Assembly (NCBI GenBank): GCA_937923945.1
Contig: CALDWC010000107.1
Location: 1-21,111, forward strand
Reading direction: 5' to 3'
DNA: 21,111 nt
Origin: an uncultured Treponema sp.
Lineage (GTDB): Bacteria > Spirochaetota > Spirochaetia > Treponematales > Treponemataceae
Part shown: piece by piece, positions 15,878-21,111 of the stretch
Layout: the number at the start of each line of letters is the position of its first letter
Position numbering within the stretch: position 1 is the stretch's first letter
Notes under the pieces: generated by a model
Databases searched by the model: none
What the model was told of the DNA's origin: nothing
What the model saw: the letters and a program-made list of their open reading frames with translations, nothing else
Position numbers and translations under genes: made by a program

Positions 15878-15906
15878 ATTATAGTAACTATACTTTTTTT
15901 TGTCAA
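15878..15906 (-). promoter_or_regulatory. Perfect consensus promoter of the exported-protein operon
   Basis: On the minus strand TTGACA (15901-15906), exactly 17 bp, TATAAT (15878-15883). Both hexamers are full consensus. The start is near 15871, giving a leader of about 20 nt. Such a strong promoter usually needs repression to be controlled, which fits the operators around it. Confidence 0.9.
15880..15892. promoter_or_regulatory. Candidate operator inside the promoter
   Basis: Perfect palindrome TATAGT-A-ACTATA, overlapping the -10 box and spacer. A bound dimer here would block RNA polymerase. The winged-helix protein encoded at the end of the same operon is the natural candidate ligand (inference). 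Confidence 0.5.
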
Positions 15907-15909
15907 GTA

Positions 15910-15941
15910 CTTTATAAAATAAAGTATATTATTTTATAAAG
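15910..15941. promoter_or_regulatory. 12-bp perfect inverted repeat upstream of the -35 box
   Basis: CTTTATAAAATA (15910-15921), 8-bp spacer, exact complement 15930-15941. It lies just upstream of the -35 box of the minus-strand operon and could be a second regulator site. AT-richness lowers confidence. From 15942 to 16062 no gene or clear signal is seen. Confidence 0.5.
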
Positions 15942-16062
15942 TTTGATTGCATATTTCAAAGTTTTATTTATCTGGAAATATTTATAAGCGGCGCGACAGA
16001 AAAGAAAAACATCTGAAATCAAAAGTTCGGTGTAATGTGGAACATACCTTTCACATAGGTAA

Positions 16063-16100
16063 GGAAACGCTGATTAAAAGCTTGACGCCGTTTACCGGCA
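16063..16100. repeat. Dispersed repeat copy, partial
   Basis: Starts GGAAACGCTGATTAAAAGCT and runs through ACGCCGTTTACCGGC; 36 of 37 bases match 13980-14016. It lacks the closing GCGTTTCC, so it is a truncated or decayed copy. It lies about 150 bp upstream of the cobalamin operon promoter. Confidence 0.8.
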
Positions 16101-16207
16101 TATTGAAAAAGGACACAATCTCATAACATAAACATATTGTTTTTTAATAGCTCTTGCCAAAAATACTTGATAATGATACAAATAATAAAAAAAATATTTA
16201 GTAACAC

Positions 16208-16235
16208 TTGCTTTTTTTTTCTACAAATATACAAT
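16208..16235 (+). promoter_or_regulatory. Probable promoter of the cobalamin operon
   Basis: TTGCTT (16208-16213), 16 bp, TACAAT (16230-16235), with start near 16242. This lies just upstream of the riboswitch aptamer, as required for the switch to be in the leader. Confidence 0.5.
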
Positions 16236-16252
16236 AATAGTAATTTATCAAA

Positions 16253-16334
16253 CGGATATTTTCGGGAAGTAGGTGAAAATCCTGCGCAGGAACGCTACCG
16301 TGAGCAATTGCAAGTCGGATTACGAAAATATTTG
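16253..16334 (+). ncRNA. Cobalamin riboswitch aptamer
   Basis: The conserved core is present: GGGAAG, GGTGAAAATCC, GCGCAGG, ACGCTACCGTGA and the B12-box-like AAGTCGGATTAC. The ends close a P1 stem: CGGATATTTTCG (16253-16264) pairs with CGAAAATATTTG (16323-16334), 12 bp with two G-U pairs. Adenosyl- or methylcobalamin binding would stabilise P1. A terminator (16381-16408) and then the ribosome binding site follow, so control is probably by transcription attenuation: high cobalamin, no transport. Confidence 0.9.
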
Positions 16335-16380
16335 TTACAAAAGCTTCGTTTTCGGACTCAAGACAAGCTTTATTTTGTTA

Positions 16381-16408
16381 ACGCATTGGGTCACCAATGC
16401 GTTTTTTT
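16381..16408 (+). terminator. Expression-platform terminator of the riboswitch
   Basis: ACGCATTGG, loop GTCA, CCAATGCGT, then a run of T (16402-16408). It ends 8 bp before the GGAGG of the first gene. A weak rival pairing between 16332-16346 and 16365-16382 reaches into the terminator stem and P1, and may be the antiterminator; this part is uncertain. Confidence 0.85.
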
Positions 16409-16425
16409 GTTTTACGGAGGAAAAT

Positions 16426-17484
16426 ATGAAAAAGACTATCAGAATTATTGTAGCGATGATGTTACTTGCGTTTTTGTTTTTATCTTGCGGAAATAATAAA
16501 GAGAAAAACAAAAACGTTGGAGAGTCGGAAACAACGGATGTGCAATCTGATGTAGAAACGGCACAAACAGGACATTATCCGGTTACGATTAAAAATGTAA
16601 ATTTTAGTAAAGAAGAAGTAGAATTTACCTATGAAAAAGCACCGGAAAGAGTGCTCACCTTTTGGTCCAATTCACTGGAAACCTTGCTAAAATTGGGACT
16701 TGGAGATAGGGTGATTTGTGCAGTAGGAATGAATGAAGATTCGGTTCTTGATGAATTAAAACCTGAGCTTGCAAAGATGAAAAAGAACGCATCGTATTAT
16801 AATGATTTTAAAGATTCGAATGCTGCAATGAGTAAGGAAACTGCAGTTATGTTGGATCCCGATTTTATCTTAGCGTGGAAGTCCTCTTTTTCCGACAAAA
16901 CTATTGGTGATGTAGGATATTGGAACGACAAGGGCGTAGGAACCTATATTGCACTCAATTCAAACGATGTTCGTGAGCAAAAATCACTTGAAAATGAATA
17001 TACCGATATCCTCAATATAGGAAAAATTTTCGATGTTGAGGATCGCGCAAATCAGTTAGTTTCTGAAATGAAAGCGGAAGTTCAAAGTATTACTGAAAGA
17101 ACTAAGGGACAAAAAAAACGTACTTGCCTTGTTATTGAAAACATGAGGGATTCCATTTGGAATTATGGAAAAAATACGCTGGCAGGTGATATGGTTATAA
17201 AAATGGGCGGTGAATTGCCGGATGTACCCAGAAATATCGGTAAGGAAGATGTGATTAACGTCAATCCGGAGGTGTTATTTGTAATAGGGAGCGATAAAGA
17301 CGGTACAGGAGAAAAATTAAAGAAAGTTACGGAAGATCCCGCATATGCTAATTTGACAGCTGTTAAGAATAATGATTGTTATTTGGTTCCTCTTTCATAC
17401 GTTTATACCAGCGGTGTAAGGACAAAATACGGTTTAAATTTAATTGGGAAGGCTCTGTATCCGGATTTGTACGGCGATGAATAA
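16426..17484 (+). CDS. btuF: Cobalamin ABC transporter, substrate-binding lipoprotein (BtuF-like)
   Basis: A 352-residue lipoprotein of the FecB/BtuF (TroA-like) class that captures corrinoid outside the inner membrane. The signal peptide ends in the lipobox FLS-C21, which suits spirochaete lipobox rules. After an acidic linker the binding fold starts around VTIKNVNFSKEEVEFTYEKAPERVLTFW, and VLFVIGSDKDG and NDCYLVPLSYVYTSG mark the C-terminal lobe. GGAGG precedes the ATG at 16426 at good distance; the frame extends upstream to 16273 but runs through the riboswitch and is not used. The riboswitch is the main evidence that the substrate is cobalamin rather than an iron siderophore. Confidence 0.88.
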   Translation: MKKTIRIIVAMMLLAFLFLSCGNNKEKNKNVGESETTDVQSDVETAQTGHYPVTIKNVNFSKEEVEFTYEKAPERVLTFWSNSLETLLKLGLGDRVICAVGMNEDSVLDELKPELAKMKKNASYYNDFKDSNAAMSKETAVMLDPDFILAWKSSFSDKTIGDVGYWNDKGVGTYIALNSNDVREQKSLENEYTDILNIGKIFDVEDRANQLVSEMKAEVQSITERTKGQKKRTCLVIENMRDSIWNYGKNTLAGDMVIKMGGELPDVPRNIGKEDVINVNPEVLFVIGSDKDGTGEKLKKVTEDPAYANLTAVKNNDCYLVPLSYVYTSGVRTKYGLNLIGKALYPDLYGDE

Positions 17485-18544
17485 TAAAAATTCTTATTTT
17501 TGGACTTGCCTCATTATTTTAATACTATTTGTAGTTTTTTCTTTGTTCTTTTCGATAAATTTAGGCACGGTAAAAATTCCTTATAAAGAGGTAAAGAATG
17601 TGATTCTATACCATTTTAAGGAAAGTAGCTTTCTTTTTAGCGGTTTAAATGCAAAAAAGCCCGAAGGAAAGATAGATGATGTGGTTTGGCTCATAAGGTT
17701 TCCGCGATTAGTACTTGCAATTATGGTAGGGACTTCTTTATCAATCTGCGGGGCGGTGATGCAAGCCACCGTGCAAAACACATTGGCTGAGCCGTATGTT
17801 CTTGGCATTTCTTCCGGAGCTTCTCTCGGTGCAACTCTTGCTATAATGTTGGGCTTCGGAAATACACTGGGAGGAAATTTTATAGGAATAATGGCATTTT
17901 TGGGGGCTTTTATTATTTCTCTCATGGTGATTTTACTGAGCAATGTAGGAGGACGCTCTGATGCGGTAAAACTACTTTTATCCGGTCTAGCATTAGGAGC
18001 ACTTTGTAATGCCTTTGCCAGTTTTGTAATTTATTTTTCTCCTAATAGAGAAGGTATGAGAGATATTGCATATTGGATGATGGGAAGTCTTGCAGGTGCG
18101 AATTGGAAGATTAATAAGGTCCTGTTTTTGATTACCGTGTTTGGCGTTATATTTTTTTTAACTCAATCTCGCAGATTAAATATCATGCTTCTTGGAGACG
18201 ACACTGCTATTACGCTCGGCATGAATCCTTCCGGACTCAGGCAATTATATCTTTTGGTTTCCTCGCTTATGACCGGATTTATAGTATATGCTGCGGGTAC
18301 TATTGGTTTTGTTGGACTTATTATTCCCCACCAAGTGCGTATGGTATTCGGTTCGGATCATAAAAAATTGATTCCTATAAGTGCTTTACTGGGTGCAGTT
18401 TTTTTGCTTTGGGCAGATGTTCTCTGTCGTGTAGTTTTGCCGGGGAGAGAACTTCCCATCGGAATTCTCACGTCCATGATTGGTGCACCTTGCTTTATAT
18501 ATTTAATGGCTAAAAAGAAATACGGATTCGGAGGGAGCCATTGA
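17477..18544 (+). CDS. btuC: Cobalamin ABC transporter permease, FecCD/BtuC family
   Basis: A 355-residue permease with about ten membrane spans. Family marks are RFPRLVLAIMVGTSLSICGAVMQATVQNTLAEPYVLGISSGASLGA (about 74-118), LLLSGLALGAL, and near the end GTIGFVGLIIPHQVRM followed by ADVLCRVVLPGRELPIGILTSMIGAPCF, which includes the coupling region and the ELPIG motif of FecCD proteins. The ATG at 17477 overlaps the end of the lipoprotein gene by 8 nt (ATGAATAA) without a clear ribosome binding site, so translation is probably coupled. An earlier TTG in frame has no support. Confidence 0.92.
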   Translation: MNNKNSYFWTCLIILILFVVFSLFFSINLGTVKIPYKEVKNVILYHFKESSFLFSGLNAKKPEGKIDDVVWLIRFPRLVLAIMVGTSLSICGAVMQATVQNTLAEPYVLGISSGASLGATLAIMLGFGNTLGGNFIGIMAFLGAFIISLMVILLSNVGGRSDAVKLLLSGLALGALCNAFASFVIYFSPNREGMRDIAYWMMGSLAGANWKINKVLFLITVFGVIFFLTQSRRLNIMLLGDDTAITLGMNPSGLRQLYLLVSSLMTGFIVYAAGTIGFVGLIIPHQVRMVFGSDHKKLIPISALLGAVFLLWADVLCRVVLPGRELPIGILTSMIGAPCFIYLMAKKKYGFGGSH

Positions 18545-19314
18545 TGGAAATTACAGCAAAGGGAGTTAGAGTATCTTTAGGCGAAAAAGAGATATTAAAG
18601 GGAATTGACTTTGAAGCAAATGATGGCGAGTTTATTGGAATTATCGGACCTAATGGCAGCGGTAAATCCACTTTTTTAAAATGCATATATAGAATAATTG
18701 ATAAGTATTCCGGAGAAATTAATTTACGCGGTCTTCCTTTAAACAGATATTCTTATCGCGAAACTTCAACCCTGTTAAGTGTTGTATCTCAACATAATTA
18801 TTATTCTTTTGACTTTAAAGTAAAGGATATTTTGTTAATGGGAAGAACTCCTTATAAAAAATTATTAGAGAGAGACACGAAAGATGATTTTGATAGGGTT
18901 TATGAAGCATTAAAGATTGTAGGAATGGAAAATTTTGCCGATAGGAACTTTTCCACACTCTCAGGAGGAGAGAGACAAAGAGTGATTCTTGGAAGGGCGC
19001 TTTGTCAAGATACTCCTATACTTATTTTAGACGAGCCAACCAATCATTTGGACATAAATTATCAAATCCATATGATGAATATCGTAAAGAAATTAGACAA
19101 GACAATTATTTCTGCCATACATGATTTAGATATTGCCTCTCTTTACTGCGATAAAATTTTTGCAATACAAGATGGAAGCATTGTTGCGAAGGGGACACCG
19201 AGCGAGGTGCTCACTGAAGAATTTATTAAAGAAGTCTACGGAGTTGATGCTGAAGTTTTTACCGATAGATTTGGAAGACATAGAATAATGTTTCAACCGG
19301 AGGTCATTACATGA
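18544..19314 (+). CDS. btuD: Cobalamin ABC transporter ATP-binding protein (BtuD/FepC-like)
   Basis: A 256-residue ATPase. Walker A GPNGSGKST is at 35-43, the signature LSGGERQ at 139-145, Walker B LILDEPTNHLD with D163 and E164, and the H-loop is in AIHDLDIA. The Q-loop is VSQHNYYS. These are complete, so it should be active. It powers the permease encoded before it. The ATG at 18544 overlaps the permease stop by one base, with GGAGGG about 9 nt upstream; the TTG three bases earlier is not needed. Confidence 0.94.
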   Translation: MEITAKGVRVSLGEKEILKGIDFEANDGEFIGIIGPNGSGKSTFLKCIYRIIDKYSGEINLRGLPLNRYSYRETSTLLSVVSQHNYYSFDFKVKDILLMGRTPYKKLLERDTKDDFDRVYEALKIVGMENFADRNFSTLSGGERQRVILGRALCQDTPILILDEPTNHLDINYQIHMMNIVKKLDKTIISAIHDLDIASLYCDKIFAIQDGSIVAKGTPSEVLTEEFIKEVYGVDAEVFTDRFGRHRIMFQPEVIT

Positions 19315-19652
19315 AAAAGATTGGTATAATGGTGTGTGAAAAAGCAAATAAAGTTTGTGCGGGTTGCAGTTGCCTTAATGCTTTTAACGGCAAGACTCAT
19401 GCTTTTAAGCAGTATGAGGGAGAAGAAGTTGAACTTGGTGCTTTTTTTAGGTGTTCCGCCTGTGAAGAAGTTAAAATTAATGATGATAAGGGTTTTTTAG
19501 AAAAAGCCCTGCGCCTTAAAAAAGAGAATATAGAAAAGGTTCACATCGGAATTTGTATGGAGCAGACTAATTGTAAGAAAAAAGATGATATGAAAAAATA
19601 TCTGAAGGATCTTGGGATTGAGGTGCTTTTTGGCACTCATACTCACAGATAA
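19311..19652 (+). CDS. CGGC-family cysteine-rich protein, last gene of the cobalamin operon
   Basis: A 113-residue soluble protein resembling the CGGC domain family (putative metal-binding; function unknown). It starts KKIGIMVCEKANKVCAGCSC with C9, C16, C19 and C21, continues with Y35-EGEEVELGAFF, and has the signature pair C48-S-A-C51 where the family name motif is CGGC. C82 and C88 and a C-terminal HTHR follow. The ATG overlaps the ATPase stop as ATGA with GGAGG upstream, so it is co-translated and under the cobalamin riboswitch. That context suggests a role in corrinoid or cobalt handling, for example as a chaperone or redox partner. This is inference. Confidence 0.8.
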   Translation: MKKIGIMVCEKANKVCAGCSCLNAFNGKTHAFKQYEGEEVELGAFFRCSACEEVKINDDKGFLEKALRLKKENIEKVHIGICMEQTNCKKKDDMKKYLKDLGIEVLFGTHTHR

Positions 19653-19660
19653 AAATATAG

Positions 19661-19897
19661 CTGACGGAGGATATACTTTTCTCGATTAGCTACAACGTCA
19701 TCAAAGACTATCTAAAATGTGCACGCGTTTTTACGGCAATCAATGCGTGAGAATATTTATACAAAACAGAAGCTTTAAAAACAGCTCTGAAAGTAGCGGC
19801 GGTGCTTTTTATTTTAGCTCGTGAAATTGACTTTGACCCACGATTTAATTTTTTCAGCTTTCCGGTTTTGATTTGTCAAAAATTACCCCGACTATAA
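19661..19897 (+). pseudogene. Possible decayed reading frame with one internal stop
   Basis: In the frame of 19661, an open stretch reads through GGAGG-near DNA (LTEDILFSISYNVIKDYLK, then CARVFTAINA), meets a TGA, and continues (EYLYKTEALKTALKVAAVLFI, then LAREIDFDPRF) to a TAA at 19895-19897. The composition is protein-like but no family is recognised. No ATG lies at the front. It could be a gene remnant after the cobalamin operon or chance. Otherwise nothing is seen in 19653-19923. Confidence 0.2.
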
Positions 19898-19923
19898 AAA
19901 CATTTTGTCTACGGCAGTATTTA

Positions 19924-19952
19924 TTGACGAAGACTTGCCATTGCGGTATACT
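19924..19952 (+). promoter_or_regulatory. Promoter of the SAP-domain gene
   Basis: TTGACG (19924-19929), 17 bp, TATACT (19947-19952), start near 19959. It gives the SAP gene an independent promoter and a leader of about 62 nt. Confidence 0.75.
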
Positions 19953-20020
19953 TCATTAAAACTAAGAATATTCAATTATTGAAATATGGGTTTCGATTAC
20001 AAGAAATACATTTTTTATGT

Positions 20021-20659
20021 ATGGGTAAAAATGTGGAAACAAAAAGGCCTGATTTTAAAGACATAAAATCTTTTGAAGAATTTAATAGTTATTATTGGTA
20101 CCGTGAAGAACTCTCACAAATATGTCGATTGCTCGGATTGGAATATCGAGGAACGAAGCAGGAGATGAATTACAGTATTGAGCAATATTTTGCGGGCAAT
20201 AGAATTCAAAAGAGTAAAAGCTCTTCAAAATTATCCAAGAATAATCATAATGCTATGATAACCTTACACACCCCCTTACTTGAATGCGGTTTTTCTTTCA
20301 ATTTAAAATTCAGAACGTACTTTTCCCGTTTAACAGGAGTTGCTCCATTTAAATTTACTGCTGATATGGCTACAGTTTGGAGAAAAGTAAAAAGTGAAAA
20401 TGATTTAAATTTTACGATTCAAGATATGTTGGGAGTATATTATGGAAAATTAGATTACGCAAAATATGACCATTCCGCTTGTCAGTGGAATCAGTTTTTG
20501 AAAGATTTTTGTGCCGATGAATGCAGCGCCGAGTATTTCAACAAGCTAAAAGTGGCTTCCATTCTCTGGAAAGAAGTGAGAGATTCAAGGCGTGAAAAAA
20601 AGTATTCGAGAAAACTTTTGGATGAATATTCCGGCAAAATAAAAGCGTATAAAAAATAA
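20021..20659 (+). CDS. SAP-domain protein with DUF6434-like C-terminus
   Basis: A 212-residue protein. Residues 10-55 (PDFKDIKSFEEFNSYYWYRE then ELSQICRLLGL and GTKQEMNYSIEQYF) match the SAP helix-extension-helix pattern, a DNA- or RNA-binding element. A basic, serine- and asparagine-rich linker follows. The second half (FRTYFSRLTGV, FKFTADMATVWRKVK, FTIQDMLGVYYG, ASILWKEVRDSRREKKY) resembles the small domain that accompanies SAP in many Firmicutes and is of unknown function. ATG 20021 is preferred over a TTG at 19979, but neither has a good Shine-Dalgarno. It stands alone behind its own promoter. DNA binding is inferred from the fold only; family naming is from memory. Confidence 0.7.
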   Translation: MGKNVETKRPDFKDIKSFEEFNSYYWYREELSQICRLLGLEYRGTKQEMNYSIEQYFAGNRIQKSKSSSKLSKNNHNAMITLHTPLLECGFSFNLKFRTYFSRLTGVAPFKFTADMATVWRKVKSENDLNFTIQDMLGVYYGKLDYAKYDHSACQWNQFLKDFCADECSAEYFNKLKVASILWKEVRDSRREKKYSRKLLDEYSGKIKAYKK

Positions 20660-20731
20660 GTCAAACTCATCAGTATCAATTTTGATGAATATTAGTGTGG
20701 CTCATGAGTGATTATAAATATTTTGTTTTAA

Positions 20732-20813
20732 GGAAGCATTGATTAATTCAATCGAGAATTGAGGGCATCTGTAAACGCCGGTAAACGGTACTAAGCCTTT
20801 AATCAGCGTTTCC
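20732..20813. repeat. 82-bp full-length member of the palindromic repeat family
   Basis: Ends GGAAGCATTGATTA (20732-20745) and TAATCAGCGTTTCC (20800-20813) are inverted repeats with 11 of 14 matches. Internal modules are TTCAATCGAGAATT (also at both window ends), GAGGGCATCT (also at 14070-14079 on the other strand) and ACGCCGGTAAACGGTACT. Its first 28 bases, read in frame, encode EALINSIEN and a stop, as in the ORF at the right end. Confidence 0.8.
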
Positions 20814-20923
20814 GTAAGTCTTTCCTCAATGAAGCGAATACAGCAGTTGCCGGAAACATAAAAAATCACAACTTTTTTCTAAAACACACACTTTTTTAAT
20901 TTTTTCGGCTATATTTATAGAGG

Positions 20924-20955
20924 AAGCCGACATAAGATTTTATGCCGGCTTTTTT
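20924..20955 (+). terminator. Terminator-like hairpin in the leader of the Rpn-type ORF
   Basis: AAGCCGACATAA (20924-20935), loop GATT, TTATGCCGGCTT (20940-20951), one mismatch, then TTTT. It ends just before the GGAGG (20962-20966) of the nuclease ORF, so it could stop read-through transcription into the mobile gene. An AT-rich stretch before it (TATATT, 20910-20915) may hold a promoter. Confidence 0.65.
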
Positions 20956-20971
20956 ATGTTCGGAGGTTTTA

Positions 20972-21091
20972 ATGAAAAATGAACATGATGTAGACCCGAA
21001 AAAAGACTGGGTTTTTAAACTGATGTTTACACACGGCAAAATGGGAAACACGGCGCTTATGGAGGCACTGATTAATTCAATCGAGAATTAA
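20972..21091 (+). pseudogene. Truncated Rpn-family (PD-(D/E)XK) recombination-promoting nuclease/transposase
   Basis: Only 39 codons remain, then TAA at 21089-21091. The start (KKDWVFKLMFTHGKMGNTALM) matches the N-terminus of Rpn-type nucleases, where D-x-VFK-x-MF begins the fold; the catalytic PD-(D/E)XK residues lie further on and are missing. GGAGG sits 5 nt before the ATG. The truncation point coincides with the start of the palindromic repeat (GGAGGCACTGATTA from 21061), which supplies the last residues (EALINSIEN) and the stop. Either the repeat inserted into the gene, or the repeat family itself descends from this gene. The ORF closes before the window edge, so the edge is not the cause. 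Confidence 0.65.
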
Positions 21092-21111
21092 TCAGTGCCC
21101 ACCTTTAAAAT
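21061..21111. repeat. Right-end palindromic repeat (inverted copy of the left end)
   Basis: A 15-bp perfect stem, GGCACTGATTAATTC (21064-21078) and 21085-21099, loop AATCGA, then CCACCTTTAAAAT to the window edge. It matches 5-55 in reverse complement at 50 of 51 positions; the element probably continues beyond the edge. Confidence 0.85.

Noticed and set aside
16168..16183. Possible Fur box (TGATAATGAT) upstream of the transporter operon
   Set aside because: Only one half matches; the other half fits in about 4 of 7 positions, and the riboswitch already explains regulation by cobalamin rather than iron.
16137..16496. 119-residue frame, and the long upstream extension of the lipoprotein frame, over the riboswitch
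   Set aside because: Both translate the structured cobalamin leader; the lipoprotein signal peptide and GGAGG fix the start at 16426.
1..21111. CRISPR array, tRNA or rRNA genes, integrase or prophage
   Set aside because: The dispersed repeats are not regularly spaced, no tRNA T-arm with a matching acceptor stem was noticed by eye, and no phage or integrase protein is present. A covariance search was not possible here.

Overview
The window reads as chromosomal DNA of a host-associated spirochaete, most likely a Treponema. This is an inference from the mreC-mreD-mrdA-rodA order without mreB, the spirochaete-like lipobox, the moderate GC content, consensus sigma-70 promoters and an Rpn-type nuclease/transposase fragment. 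No rRNA, tRNA or CRISPR array was seen. Both ends carry the same 51-bp palindromic repeat in opposite orientation (50 of 51 bases match), so the window may be a whole contig that broke at multicopy repeats.

Layout: 1-230 repeat DNA. 231-1496 (-) a U32-family tRNA-hydroxylation protein (TrhP-like), divergent from a class A penicillin-binding protein (1618-4317) and gapdh (4395-5453). Gap converges on a four-gene minus-strand cell-shape operon, mreC-mreD-mrdA-rodA (10027 to 5502), with one symmetric hairpin as shared terminator. Divergent from mreC is brnQ (10255-11580). Next come a PSP1/RicT-like protein (11868-12893) and a UDP-glucuronate 4-epimerase-like protein (12965-13990). A minus-strand operon follows: barrel-like exported protein, membrane protein, winged-helix regulator (15851 to 14386); its consensus promoter is overlaid by perfect inverted repeats. 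A cobalamin riboswitch then leads a four-gene operon: binding lipoprotein, FecCD permease, ATPase and a CGGC-family cysteine protein (16253-19652). The last genes are a SAP-domain protein (20021-20659) and a truncated Rpn-family nuclease ORF (20972-21091).

Functionally, the first half is largely cell-wall synthesis: two PBPs, a SEDS glycosyltransferase, MreC and MreD. The second half is transport and accessory functions. The most unusual structure is a modular palindromic repeat family with ends like GGAAACGCTGATTA. It occurs at both window ends, in the mreC leader, at the 3' end of the epimerase gene (where it supplies the stop codon), upstream of the cobalamin operon and twice around the Rpn fragment. 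A second theme is that several genes have strong promoters whose predicted start lies 0-15 nt from the start codon, suggesting leaderless or very short-leader mRNAs.
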